From contig NZ_JRMX01000013.1 of assembly GCF_000758825.1 (NCBI RefSeq), positions 298,017 through 362,016 on the forward strand: a stretch of DNA of 64,000 bases, in the 5' to 3' direction. How positions within the stretch are numbered: the first letter of the stretch is position 1; each line of letters begins with the position of its first letter. This DNA comes from Arcanobacterium sp. S3PF19. GTDB taxonomy: Bacteria; Actinomycetota; Actinomycetes; Actinomycetales; Actinomycetaceae. Positions 44,614-53,921 of this stretch are shown piece by piece. The notes beneath the pieces are model-generated. The model was given only the letters and a program-made list of their open reading frames with translations, did not search any database and was not told where the DNA came from. Position numbers and translations under genes: made by a program.

Positions 44614-45951
44614 TCACTCTTTCTGTTTCTCGTATTCACGTTTTTCTTCGGGGAGCTGTGCCGCCCGGTCTTCCAGATCTTCGGTTTCCGAATCGTAATT
44701 TTCGTTCACGGTTGCGTCGAGCAGATCTTCGTCGTAATCGCGCCAGTGTCGGGGAAGCAGGTGATCGAGAACGTCGTCTACGGATACCGCGCCCAATAAA
44801 ATCCCGTCATCGACAACCGGCACGGCGGTAAGGTTGTATGTCGCCAGAATTCTGGTGACCGTGCCGATTTCGTCGGTCGGGGAGAGCGGTTCCAGATCGG
44901 TGTCGGTTAAATTGCCGATCAGTGTTGCCGGCGGCTCGCGCAGGGCCCGCTGCAGATGCACAACCCCGAGGTATTTGCCTGTCGGGGTTTCCAACGGCGG
45001 CCGGCAGACGAACACCATGCACGCCAGGGCGGGCGGGACATCGGCTCTGCGGGCATGGGCAAGGAAAGTGGCAACGGTTGCGTCCGGAGACAGGATAATC
45101 GGTTCGGTGGTCATCAGACCGCCCGCCGAGCGGTCGCCGTAGGACATAAGGCGCCGAACGTCTTCCGCTTCCCCCGGTTCCATTCGGCTGAGCAGCATAT
45201 CCGCCTGCGGTTGGGGAAGAGCCCCGACCAGGTCCGCGGCATCGTCCGGCTGCATTGCGTCCAGCACATCGGCAGCGCGTTCCACATCCAGACCGGCCAC
45301 AATATGCACCGCGTCTTCTTCGCCCAATTCCTCCAGCACATCCGCGAGACGTTCGTCGCCCAGCTCTTTTGCGACGGCCAGTACGCGGTCGCGGGGAAGA
45401 TCGCGGAGAATGTCGGCTACGTCCGGGGCCTTCAGATCTTCCATCTGTGCCACCAGGGATCCCGCTCCCTGATCCGCCAGATTTGTTTTCAGCCCGATCA
45501 CATCGCGCACCGGAAGAACCGCCGTGTTTCCCGCGTCGGGAGAGCCTTTGAGCATCCGCACATAAACCTGGGTCAGATGCCATTCCCTTCCGCGCTGCAG
45601 TTCGATTGCCGCGTCTTCCACGACGGCTTTCCCGGATCCGTCTTTCAGCGTTACCTCACGGTCGAATACCTCTCCGACCACCATTGTTTCCGCCGGACGC
45701 TGCGAAAAACGGCGGATATTCACCAATCCGTTTGTGATCACCTGCCCGTTTGCGATTGCGGTTACGCGCGTAAGGGGAAGAAAGACGCGCCTGCGCCCGG
45801 CAACTTCAATTACCAGTCCCACGGCGAGCGGATCTGCGGTGAGCCGAAACAGCACAACAAGGTCTGTAACGGTGCCGACCCGATCCCCGATAGGGTCGAA
45901 AACATCGGTGCCGGCGAGGCGTCCGACAAAGACTCGTGAGCTGTTTCCCAT
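44614..45951 (-). CDS. Soluble MgtE-like protein (PRC barrel, MgtE N domain, CBS pair)
   Basis: 445 residues. A PRC-barrel-like start (VGRLAGTDVFDPIGDRVGTV, residues about 8-90) is followed by an MgtE intracellular domain (helical repeats with ALPQPQADMLLSRMEPGEAEDV) and two CBS domains. The C-terminus is acidic and there is no membrane segment, so this is not a complete Mg2+ channel. The arrangement is known in actinobacteria, next to DUF1003. It may sense Mg2+ or nucleotides and act on a partner. The ATG at 45951 was chosen because the PRC domain begins there; the frame is open further upstream. A TATACT box lies at 45991-45996. Confidence 0.85.
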   Translation of the reverse strand: MGNSSRVFVGRLAGTDVFDPIGDRVGTVTDLVVLFRLTADPLAVGLVIEVAGRRRVFLPLTRVTAIANGQVITNGLVNIRRFSQRPAETMVVGEVFDREVTLKDGSGKAVVEDAAIELQRGREWHLTQVYVRMLKGSPDAGNTAVLPVRDVIGLKTNLADQGAGSLVAQMEDLKAPDVADILRDLPRDRVLAVAKELGDERLADVLEELGEEDAVHIVAGLDVERAADVLDAMQPDDAADLVGALPQPQADMLLSRMEPGEAEDVRRLMSYGDRSAGGLMTTEPIILSPDATVATFLAHARRADVPPALACMVFVCRPPLETPTGKYLGVVHLQRALREPPATLIGNLTDTDLEPLSPTDEIGTVTRILATYNLTAVPVVDDGILLGAVSVDDVLDHLLPRHWRDYDEDLLDATVNENYDSETEDLEDRAAQLPEEKREYEKQKE

Positions 45952-46006
45952 TGGTGGTTCTTTCTGCGTTGATCGGATTGTTGTTTGCGGAGTATAAGCT
46001 CCAATT

Positions 46007-47572
46007 CTAATGCAGCAGGGTTTGGGAAATCCAGTTTTCAACGGCATCTGCGGTACGCGGGATATTCTCCGACAGACGCTGTGCGCCGTTTTCCGTGACC
46101 AGAATGTCGTCTTCTATCCGCACGCCGATGCCGCGCAGCCGCGGCGGTACCTTCAGATCGTCGGCACGGAAATACAGACCCGGCTCAATGGTAAAGACCA
46201 TTCCCGGCTCAAGCAGTGCGTCCCGGTACATCTCGCTGCGGGCCTGTGCGCAGTCGTGCACATCCATCCCGAGATGGTGGGAAGTGCCGTGGGGCATCCA
46301 CCGCCGGTGCTGCTGATTTTCGGGAAGCAGGGATTCGGCCGCGCTGCACGGCAGCATACCCCACTTTTCAAGGTATTTTGTGATTACTTCCATTGCCGCG
46401 GCGTGTACGTCACGGAAGCGGACACCCGGACGGGAAGCGGTTTCAAAGGCATAATCGGCAGCTTCCAGCACGGCTTCGTAAACTTCCCTCTGCGCCGGGG
46501 AAAACTTTCCGCTGACGGGAAATGTGCGCGTAATGTCGGCGGTATACAGGGAATCCATTTCAATTCCCGCGTCCACCAGCATTAGATCGCCCGGCGTTAC
46601 GGGCCCGTTGTTGCCGATCCAGTGCAGGGTGTTTGCGTGATTGCCGCAGGCCGCGATGGTTTCGTATCCGAGTCCGTTTCCTTCTTCCCTCGCTTTTGCG
46701 CCAAATGCGCCTTCCACAACGCGCTCTCCCCTCCAATGGCCGACCGCGCGGGGCAGACTGCGCAGAATCTCGGTAAATCCCCCGCCTGTGGCGTCAATTG
46801 CCTTTCGCAGCTCGGAGATTTCAAATTCGTCTTTTTTCAGCCGCAGTTCGGAGGCTGCCTCTGCCAGGGCGTAATCCCGGGCCGGATCGCCGCAGAGCCC
46901 GTTTTTGCTGCGTATTTCGGATATCCGTTCGGTAACCTGCGGATCGGCTTCTCGGATAATCCTGATACCGCGCCCGGCGCCGTCTTCGCCCGCGCACAGA
47001 TCTTCGTAAAGGGAATCTATATTCTTTACCCGCAGGCCGGTCAGAACAGACATTTCCGCGCTGCTCATGCGGGCACCGACCCAGAATTCCCCGTAGCGGG
47101 AATCGGCATAAAATTCTTCGCTGCTGCGGCTCGTGCGCGGATGGAAATACAGAACAGCCTGATGTGTGGGCTCCGCTTCGGATACCTCCGCCCCCGGTTC
47201 GGACAGCGGCCGGAGAACGAGCACCGCCCCGGGTTCGCGTTCTCCGCCCAATCCCGACAGATGGGCAAAGGCGCAGTGCGCGCGGAAACGGTAGTCTGTA
47301 TCGTTGGACCGCACTTTCAGTTCGCCTGCGGGAAATACGAGATATTCGCCGGGGAAGAGACGTCCGAGTTTCAGATGCCGGGCCGGAAGATAATCGGCCA
47401 CGGCGGCGCGGGTCGGGCCCGCCGGGCGTTCTCCCCAGTCCTCACCGATAAATTTTCGGAAAACCGGACTTTCCGGACGCTGTGTGCGATTGTCTGCGCG
47501 TTTCGCGGCCTCTGTTTTCAAAGCCGCGGAAGTTTCTGTGTTTTTGCTGTTGTCTGCCACTTTTTCTGCCAT
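46007..47572 (-). CDS. pepP: Aminopeptidase P family metallopeptidase
   Basis: 521 residues. It removes N-terminal residues in front of proline. The C-terminal pita-bread domain carries the metal ligands: VDAGIEMDSLYTADITRTFP (two Asp), GTSHHLGMDVHD (His), and TIEPGLYF (Glu), followed by GIGVRIEDDILVT (Glu). The N-terminal domain is of the creatinase type. The first 50 residues are charged and rich in low-complexity sequence. Start at ATG 47572 behind AATAAT and six bases. Confidence 0.93.
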   Translation of the reverse strand: MAEKVADNSKNTETSAALKTEAAKRADNRTQRPESPVFRKFIGEDWGERPAGPTRAAVADYLPARHLKLGRLFPGEYLVFPAGELKVRSNDTDYRFRAHCAFAHLSGLGGEREPGAVLVLRPLSEPGAEVSEAEPTHQAVLYFHPRTSRSSEEFYADSRYGEFWVGARMSSAEMSVLTGLRVKNIDSLYEDLCAGEDGAGRGIRIIREADPQVTERISEIRSKNGLCGDPARDYALAEAASELRLKKDEFEISELRKAIDATGGGFTEILRSLPRAVGHWRGERVVEGAFGAKAREEGNGLGYETIAACGNHANTLHWIGNNGPVTPGDLMLVDAGIEMDSLYTADITRTFPVSGKFSPAQREVYEAVLEAADYAFETASRPGVRFRDVHAAAMEVITKYLEKWGMLPCSAAESLLPENQQHRRWMPHGTSHHLGMDVHDCAQARSEMYRDALLEPGMVFTIEPGLYFRADDLKVPPRLRGIGVRIEDDILVTENGAQRLSENIPRTADAVENWISQTLLH

Positions 47573-47584
47573 ATGTCCATTATT
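47570..47584 (-). promoter_or_regulatory. Leaderless-type start of the aminopeptidase P gene
   Basis: On the minus strand AATAAT (47579-47584), six bases (GGACAT), then ATG at 47572. Confidence 0.45.
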
Positions 47585-47670
47585 CCACTTTTGCCGTGAA
47601 AAGGCATACCGGGTGAAGCCCGGCAGACGGGTCCATTCCGGGCGAAAAAGATATTTTTCCCGTGTGCACG

Positions 47671-47685
47671 TACAATTACGGTGTG
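47671..47685 (+). promoter_or_regulatory. Leaderless-type start of the PHP gene
   Basis: TACAAT (47671-47676), six bases (TACGGT), then GTG at 47683. This sets the protein start directly at RIDLHTHS, where PHP proteins normally begin. Confidence 0.55.
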
Positions 47686-48522
47686 CGCATTGATTTACAT
47701 ACCCATTCGCTTTGTTCGGACGGCACGGATTCTCCCGCGCAGCTGGTTGGGAAGGCCAAAGCCGCCGGTTTGGATGTGCTTGGTCTCACCGATCACGATA
47801 CCGTGCGGGGGTGGGACGAGGCGGCGCGCGCGGCAGCCGAAAACTCAGTGCGCCTTGTGCGAGGCATGGAACTGACCACCGAATATGCAGGAGTATCCGT
47901 ACATCTGCTGGGCTATCTTTTCGACCCGGACAACGGCGCGATCAGGTCCCACTGCGCGCGAATGGCGCGGGAGCGGCGCGAACGCGCCCAAAAAATCGCC
48001 GAAAAACTGGCGCGGGATTTCCCTTTTTCTTTCTCCGAGATGGCTGCCCGGATTCCGCCGGGCGTGCCTTTGGGGCGCCCGCATATTGCCGATGAGCTTG
48101 TGCGGCTGGGAATCGTCCCCAACCGCAGCGCGGCTTTCGCCTCGCTTTTGTCTCCCGGGAGCAAATACTACGTGCGCGGATACGCCGCCTACACGCCCGA
48201 AGCCATCGAATGGATCAACAACGCGGGAGGGAAAGCCGTGGTGGCACATCCGAAAGCGGAAAAACGGGGACGGGTGCTGCCCGACGCGGCGCTTTTCGCT
48301 CTCGCCGAAGCGGGACTGTTCGGTGTGGAGACCGATCACCGCGACCACAGTGCCCGCTCCCGCCGGGAGCTGTCTGAGTTGGCGCGGAAAGCGGGGCTGC
48401 TGCGTTTCGGTGCCGGCGACTATCACGGCAGGGGCAAACCCAACCGGCTGGGGGAGTACACCACTTCCGCGCGGGTGCTGGAAGAATTGCGAAAAAACAC
48501 TTTCCTGCCCATCGCGGAGTGA
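47683..48522 (+). CDS. PHP-domain phosphoesterase
   Basis: 279 residues. RIDLHTHSLCSDGTDSP carries the first metal histidines, TDHDT the next, and GAGDYHGRGKPNRLG the last Asp-His. Stand-alone PHP proteins of this type include 3',5'-nucleoside bisphosphate phosphatases and AMP phosphohydrolases (the YciV/TrpH family). The start at GTG 47683 is favoured over a GTG at 47662 by the -10 box. Convergent with the DEAD helicase gene, with 7 bases between the stops. Confidence 0.87.
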   Translation: MRIDLHTHSLCSDGTDSPAQLVGKAKAAGLDVLGLTDHDTVRGWDEAARAAAENSVRLVRGMELTTEYAGVSVHLLGYLFDPDNGAIRSHCARMARERRERAQKIAEKLARDFPFSFSEMAARIPPGVPLGRPHIADELVRLGIVPNRSAAFASLLSPGSKYYVRGYAAYTPEAIEWINNAGGKAVVAHPKAEKRGRVLPDAALFALAEAGLFGVETDHRDHSARSRRELSELARKAGLLRFGAGDYHGRGKPNRLGEYTTSARVLEELRKNTFLPIAE

Positions 48523-48529
48523 GAGGAAT

Positions 48530-50011
48530 TTACGGTTTGCGGATTCTTCTGCGCCGGCGTTTTCTTTTTTCCTCTCCGCCGCGGGTGTCTGCCGTATCCG
48601 TTCCGCGGGCAGGCAGCTTTGTGCGCTTTCTGCCGTGGGTCGCCTTTTTCCCCGGATTTCGCCTTCCCTCTCCCTGTTTTTCCGCAGGGGGCTGTTTTCC
48701 GGGCAGCCGGCCGGTTACGTCGGTAGGAATATCCAGATCCGTGTAAAGGTGTTCCGAGGTGTGGTAAGTTTCCGTGGGTGTGGGGAAATCCAAATGCAGT
48801 ATGCGGTTAATCAACGCCCAGCGCGTGGTGTCTTCCCAGTCCACAAAGGTGATTGCCGTGCCGCAGTGGCCTGCTCTGCCCGTGCGTCCGATGCGGTGGA
48901 GATATATTTTCTCGTCTTCCGGGCACTGATAATTGATGACGTGCGTAACATCGTCGATGTCGATTCCCCGGGCGGCAACGTCGGTTGCCGTCAGCACGTC
49001 AATGCTGCCTTTGCGGAAAGCGCGCAGAGCCTGCTCGCGCGCCGGCTGTCCCAAATCCCCGTGCAGCGCGCCGACGGCAAATCCGCGCTGTTTCAGCTCT
49101 GCCCGGAGGTTTTCCGTAGCCCGTTTCGTCTTGCAGAAAATGATCGTGCGTCCGCGGTTGCGGGCCTGCAGAATGCGTGCGATTACCTCGGCTTTATTCA
49201 GACTGTGGCACCGGTATACAAGCTGCCTGACGGTTTTTACGGTGGAGGTGTCGTCGCCCGGATCCTGCGCACGGATGTGTGTCGGTTTCGACATATACCG
49301 CCGTGCCATTGTGATTACCGCGCCGGGCATCGTGGCCGAAAACAGCATCGTGTGCCGGGTGGAGGGAGTTGCGTTTAAAAGCGTCTCCACCGATTCAAGA
49401 AAACCGAGATCCAGCATTTCGTCCGCCTCGTCAAGCACGACCGTGCGTATGCAGTCCAGACGCAGAACGTGCTGCCTTTTCAGGTCGATCAGGCGTCCGG
49501 GGGTGCCGACCACGATTTCCGTGCCCTGTTTCAGCGCGGTTATCTGCGGTTCGTAGGCTTTTCCGCCGTATATTTCGGTAATCCGCAGAGAGCGGTTTGC
49601 CCCTGCGGCCCTTAAGTCTCCCGCAACCTGTTTGGCAAGTTCCCTGGTCGGAACGATGACCATTCCCTGGGGAAGGCCGGGGTGGGGAAGTTCCTCCCAT
49701 CCCCTTTCGCCCTCTCCGACAGCCGATTCCAGCATCGGAATTCCAAATCCCAGCGTTTTGCCCGTGCCCGTTTTCGCCTGTCCGATTATGTCCGAGCCTT
49801 TCAGGGCGATTGGCAGAGTGAGTGCCTGGATGGGGAAAGGATGGGTAATGCCGTGTGCGGCAAGGGCCTGCACAATCGGCGCGGAAACGCCGTAATCGGC
49901 GAAACTTTTTTTGCTCAGTTCGGCGGCGCTTTCGCCCCCGACGATGTCGGCCTGCACCTGTTTCGGGGGCAGGGCGGAAACGGAATCGGTGATTCCGGAA
50001 ATTTCAGTCAT
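48530..50011 (-). CDS. DEAD-box RNA helicase (RhlE-like)
   Basis: 493 residues. The full motif set is visible: Q motif around THPFPIQALTLP, Walker A GQAKTGTGKT, PTRELAKQV, VLDEADEML, SAT, and HRIGRTGRAG. The C-terminal 70 residues are very basic (KRKRRRRRIRKP at the end), a likely RNA-binding tail. The order helicase, DUF3107, AdnA, AdnB is that of mycobacteria. It probably acts in rRNA or mRNA remodelling. Confidence 0.93.
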   Translation of the reverse strand: MTEISGITDSVSALPPKQVQADIVGGESAAELSKKSFADYGVSAPIVQALAAHGITHPFPIQALTLPIALKGSDIIGQAKTGTGKTLGFGIPMLESAVGEGERGWEELPHPGLPQGMVIVPTRELAKQVAGDLRAAGANRSLRITEIYGGKAYEPQITALKQGTEIVVGTPGRLIDLKRQHVLRLDCIRTVVLDEADEMLDLGFLESVETLLNATPSTRHTMLFSATMPGAVITMARRYMSKPTHIRAQDPGDDTSTVKTVRQLVYRCHSLNKAEVIARILQARNRGRTIIFCKTKRATENLRAELKQRGFAVGALHGDLGQPAREQALRAFRKGSIDVLTATDVAARGIDIDDVTHVINYQCPEDEKIYLHRIGRTGRAGHCGTAITFVDWEDTTRWALINRILHLDFPTPTETYHTSEHLYTDLDIPTDVTGRLPGKQPPAEKQGEGRRNPGKKATHGRKRTKLPARGTDTADTRGGEEKRKRRRRRIRKP

Positions 50012-50071
50012 TGTGTGTTCTTTCGTTTTCTGTAACGTGTTTAATTCTTTGCCGGCCGTCCGTTTTTACTC

Positions 50072-50296
50072 TTACGCAAAACCAAATCCCACCCGCTGCC
50101 GGTCGTTTTGCGCGGTGCGGATATATCCGAGAGCGGCCGGCGGTACCATGACCAGCGTTCCGTCCGTGCCGCGCAGTGTGAGCACCCCGCCGCCGGCCAG
50201 TGCGGCTTCCACAGCCTGTGTCAGCTGCTCTTCCGTGAGTTCGACATTAAGTGAAATAGGTGTTCCGCCGCCTGTGATACCGATATTTATTTCCAT
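50072..50296 (-). CDS. DUF3107 small protein
   Basis: 74 residues, soluble. The N-terminus is a beta strand with a glycine-rich turn (NIGITGGGTPISL), then a helix (EEQLTQAVEAALAGG) and a second strand region ending VPPAALGYI. DUF3107 is conserved across actinobacteria at this place between rhlE and adnA; the mycobacterial member is TB9.4. GGAAAG precedes the ATG. Function unknown. Confidence 0.85.
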   Translation of the reverse strand: MEINIGITGGGTPISLNVELTEEQLTQAVEAALAGGGVLTLRGTDGTLVMVPPAALGYIRTAQNDRQRVGFGFA

Positions 50297-50585
50297 CTTT
50301 TCTTTCCGTCTGTTTTGGATTCTCTTATTTCGTATCCATTTTATCTGCTTATTCTTCTTATTTACGAAATTGTGGGCAGACAGTATTTTCGTTTACAGCT
50401 TAAGACATTTTTTCGCCGATTTCCGCGGGGAAACGGAAAAGAGAAATTTTTCGCGTTTTCGGGAAAGGAGACGGCCGGGATTTTTTGGGGAGCTGCCGGG
50501 TATATTTGGATTATGGTATTTTACTGTCCGGATACGGCTTCCGGCAGTGTGCACGGCAGCCCGAAACGGGTGAATGGAGGTTAAG
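50297..50585. other. Divergent gap between the DUF3107 gene and adnA
   Basis: 289 bases, A+T rich at 50320-50400. A short frame crosses it, but I see no recognisable protein. The ribosome site TGGAGG at 50575-50580 belongs to adnA. Confidence 0.4.
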
Positions 50586-53500
50586 ATGGCCGGCAGTTCC
50601 TGTCCGCGGCAGACAGATAAGAAGGCGGCGGCCGACGGCTGCGTGCCCGATGCCGGCCAGCGCGAACTTTTGGACCGTTTTACGCATATGCGCCCGGGAG
50701 TTCCGCCTGTGTTCAGTGTTCTCGGAGTGCCGGGAGCGGGAAAAACATTTACTCTAAGGGCGGCGGTGAAAGAGCTTACCGCTTTGCAAAAGGGGATCCG
50801 AATTGCCGTTATTGCCCCCGGCCGGAAAAACGCGGAGCGTCTGCGAAACACGCTTTCCCTGGATTTGGGCGGCCTTCCCGCGGGAGTGGAGGTAAGGTCC
50901 CTTGCGGGGTTTGCGTTTTCCGTGGTTTGCCTGATGTCTTCTTTTACGGGTCGCGGCGAGCCGCAGCTGCTCTCCGGCCCGGATCAGGATGTACTGGTCA
51001 AAGACGCTTTTGAAGCCGTGCAGAGTGACGGCGTGCTGCGGAATAAATTTCGGCTGCTGTTTGAAAAAGCCGGATTTCGTGTGGGCTGGGAAAAGCTAAT
51101 CGGAATGCCGGCATTCCGGACCGAATTCAGGGAGCTGCTTGTCCGTGCCGCCGAGCTTGGAATCGACGCGGGGGAATTGGCCGAATACGGTAAGAATTTC
51201 GGTGAATACGGGTGGCAGATCGGAGCGGAACTGATGCCGCTGTACGAAGACTGCTGTGCCCTGGAAACGGCAATATCCGCACAGAAAAAGCTAAAACTGG
51301 ATCATGCGCGGCTGGTTCGCGAAGCAGTTCGGATTCTGCACGGAAAATCCGGGGATTTTTTGCAGGTGCGGGAAAAATGGGACTGGATTTTATTCGACGA
51401 TTTTCAAAACAGCACTTTAATTTCTCTGGATCTTCTGCGCGAACTGCATTCATTGGGGTCGGCAATAGCTGTTTTCGGAAATCCCGATACGGCGGTGAAC
51501 GGTTTCCGGGGAGGTATTTCCTCTCTGCCGCTGCGGATCTGCAGGCCGGAAAAAGACGGAGGCCTGAATGCGCAAAAATTTACGCTGCAGGGATCATACC
51601 GGCTTTCCGGGGATTCGGCGCGGATCGCGCTGCTCGTGACCAACGGTATCAGAACCCGTGAATACGGCACTCACAGGCGTGTGCTTGCCGCCCGGGCGGC
51701 GCAGGACTCCGCGCCGGCCGGGCAGACAGGTGTGCATCTGCGGATCTATCCCGACACAATAAGTGAAATTACGGATATCGCAAACGAATTTATGCGTATT
51801 AAACATACGGTGCCGGGGGCGAATTGGTCGCAGATGGCCGTTATCACGCGCGGGCAGAGCATTCATCATGAAATTTTTGCGGTTTTTCGGAATGCCGGAA
51901 TTCCGGTGCGCCGGATCCGCTCGGATCTGCCTCTGTCCAAACAGCCCATTGTGGCGGCAATTGCCGAATTGGCGGAACTGGCGCTGTTTTCCGCACCCGA
52001 CGCGGCGCAGTATGAGAATCTGCTTGACGGAGTCCTGAGGGGAAAATTCTTCTCGCTGACCAACCGGCAGATCAGAGCAATGAAAAATGAGATTTGGGGA
52101 TGGGAGCTTGCCGCGGGCGGCGAACGGACGCAGTCGGAGGTAATTTGCGACATAATCCGTGCGCATCCGAAATCTCCGGTATGGAAAGTTCCCGCGGCGG
52201 CGAAACTGGCCCGGATTGCGAAAGCGCTCCGGGAGGACGTAAAACAGAAAAGAAATGCCTATGAGGTGCTGTGGAACATCTGGCAGAATCTGGATCTGGC
52301 TTCAAAATGGCAGGATCTTGCCCTGCGCGATACAGCGCAGAGCGAACGCATTAATCCGGATCTGGATGTGCTGATGCAGCTTTTTTCCGCCGCACGCAGA
52401 GCGTGTGCGCGCAACGGAGAAAATCTGCCGTTTACCGATTTTATGGACGATTTGGCCGCCTTGGACATAGCGGAAGACTCTCTGGCCCCCGGCAGGGAGG
52501 AAGCCGACCGGGTAACTTTTACCACTCCTTCCGGATCGGTGGGGAGAAGCTGGAGATATGTCGCGGTGTCGGAGGTAAACGAGGGAGTCTGGCCAAATCC
52601 CAGACCGCATAATCCCGTTTCGCATGTGCCCCGGCTTGTCAGTGTGCGTTTGGATGCTGCGATGCCGCAGCACGAAGAATCGGGTGCTTTTGCCCGGTCT
52701 CACGAAGATGTGGTCGACGGGGAGCTGAAAGCGTTTTTACAGGCTGTAACGCGCTCGGAAAAAGAATTATTCGTTACATGCGTCAAAAATGAGGAGACGC
52801 ATCCGTCTCCGTTTATCGGTATGCTCATCCGCCGCGAAAAAGCGGCCCAAAACGGGGAAGATGCCGGCGGCGGCAAAAACGAAAAAAAGAAGGATTTCCG
52901 CCTGCTGCCGGAATACGTCCGCACGGCCGGCCGGGATTATGAGTATACGGCTTTGATCGGCAGGCTGCGCCGTTTCTGCATGCTGGACGAACCGGAGATT
53001 AAAAGAGCGGCCCGGGAAGTTCTCCGCGACTATGCGGATTTTTCCGCTGCCGGCGGCCCGTCTGCGCAGGATATATGGTACAGCGAATTGGAGCTGTCCA
53101 CCGAAGCGGAGAATCCCGAATACTGCAGTATTTCCCCTTCGGGTTTTGAGGCAGTGCAGCGCTGTCCCCTGAATGCGTTTTTTTCCCGGATCGGAGGGCA
53201 GGACGCCGATGTGCAGATCCCGGCGGCGGTAGGTACGCTGATTCATTCAATCGCGGAAAAATATCCGTTTGGGGGTTTGGCCGCAATGCGGGAAGAATTA
53301 TATTCCCGTCTGCCGTCGGAAGTGCCCTGTTCCGATCCGCTAAACAGAAACAAATGGCTGAATGCGGCCCTGAAAATGCTTTCCGCGTACCAGATGTATA
53401 TAGACGGGGGAAACTATGCGCAAAGGCGGGTAACGGTTTTGCCGGAAACGCAAGCCTCACTGAAAAATACCGGGAAAAAATATACCGTGCGTGCCCGTAT

Positions 53501-53921
53501 CGACCGGATCGAAATTGACGAAGATGAAAAAACGGCAAGAATAATAGATTTCAAAACGGGGAAAAAGGCAATCAGCAAAAACGATGCGCAAAACAACGCG
53601 CAGCTGCGCATATATCAGTGGCTGATTCGGAAAAACGCAAATATGAACCTGAAAAGCGAATTGCGGAAAAAGCTTTCGCACTCCGATCTGACCGGGGCGA
53701 TGCTGCTTTATCTGCAGGATACCTCCCGCAGCGGGGAACCCGGGCAACGCCTGCAAAGTCCGCCCGACGAAGAAGACATGAAGCGGACCGAAGAAGAGCT
53801 GGCGCAGGCCTCCGTGCTGATGAGACAGGGAAATATCCGGGCCGTTCCCAATGCGCTGTGCGGACGGTGTGAATTTGCAAATCTCTGCCCGGCCCAAAAC
53901 GGCGGAAGGATTTTCTCATGA
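50586..53921 (+). CDS. adnA: AdnA subunit of the AdnAB helicase-nuclease
   Basis: 1111 residues. An N-terminal UvrD-like motor is joined to a C-terminal RecB-like nuclease. AdnAB resects double-strand breaks for recombination in actinobacteria. Walker A is GVPGAGKT (47-54), but the following motor motifs are degenerate: FDDFQNS in place of DEYQDT near residue 268 and FGNPDTAVNGFRGG in place of GDPNQAIYGWRG. The nuclease keeps RIIDFKTGKK near residue 986. Four cysteines (QRCP near 857, and CGRCEFANLC near 1093-1102) have the spacing of the AddB-type Fe-S cluster. GGAGG lies five bases ahead of ATG 50586; the end overlaps adnB by four bases. Confidence 0.88.
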   Translation: MAGSSCPRQTDKKAAADGCVPDAGQRELLDRFTHMRPGVPPVFSVLGVPGAGKTFTLRAAVKELTALQKGIRIAVIAPGRKNAERLRNTLSLDLGGLPAGVEVRSLAGFAFSVVCLMSSFTGRGEPQLLSGPDQDVLVKDAFEAVQSDGVLRNKFRLLFEKAGFRVGWEKLIGMPAFRTEFRELLVRAAELGIDAGELAEYGKNFGEYGWQIGAELMPLYEDCCALETAISAQKKLKLDHARLVREAVRILHGKSGDFLQVREKWDWILFDDFQNSTLISLDLLRELHSLGSAIAVFGNPDTAVNGFRGGISSLPLRICRPEKDGGLNAQKFTLQGSYRLSGDSARIALLVTNGIRTREYGTHRRVLAARAAQDSAPAGQTGVHLRIYPDTISEITDIANEFMRIKHTVPGANWSQMAVITRGQSIHHEIFAVFRNAGIPVRRIRSDLPLSKQPIVAAIAELAELALFSAPDAAQYENLLDGVLRGKFFSLTNRQIRAMKNEIWGWELAAGGERTQSEVICDIIRAHPKSPVWKVPAAAKLARIAKALREDVKQKRNAYEVLWNIWQNLDLASKWQDLALRDTAQSERINPDLDVLMQLFSAARRACARNGENLPFTDFMDDLAALDIAEDSLAPGREEADRVTFTTPSGSVGRSWRYVAVSEVNEGVWPNPRPHNPVSHVPRLVSVRLDAAMPQHEESGAFARSHEDVVDGELKAFLQAVTRSEKELFVTCVKNEETHPSPFIGMLIRREKAAQNGEDAGGGKNEKKKDFRLLPEYVRTAGRDYEYTALIGRLRRFCMLDEPEIKRAAREVLRDYADFSAAGGPSAQDIWYSELELSTEAENPEYCSISPSGFEAVQRCPLNAFFSRIGGQDADVQIPAAVGTLIHSIAEKYPFGGLAAMREELYSRLPSEVPCSDPLNRNKWLNAALKMLSAYQMYIDGGNYAQRRVTVLPETQASLKNTGKKYTVRARIDRIEIDEDEKTARIIDFKTGKKAISKNDAQNNAQLRIYQWLIRKNANMNLKSELRKKLSHSDLTGAMLLYLQDTSRSGEPGQRLQSPPDEEDMKRTEEELAQASVLMRQGNIRAVPNALCGRCEFANLCPAQNGGRIFS

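Noticed and set aside
47885..49378. Open frame of 497 codons crossing the PHP and DEAD helicase genes on the + strand
   Set aside because: It spans the converging ends of two well-supported genes in another frame and shows no domain.
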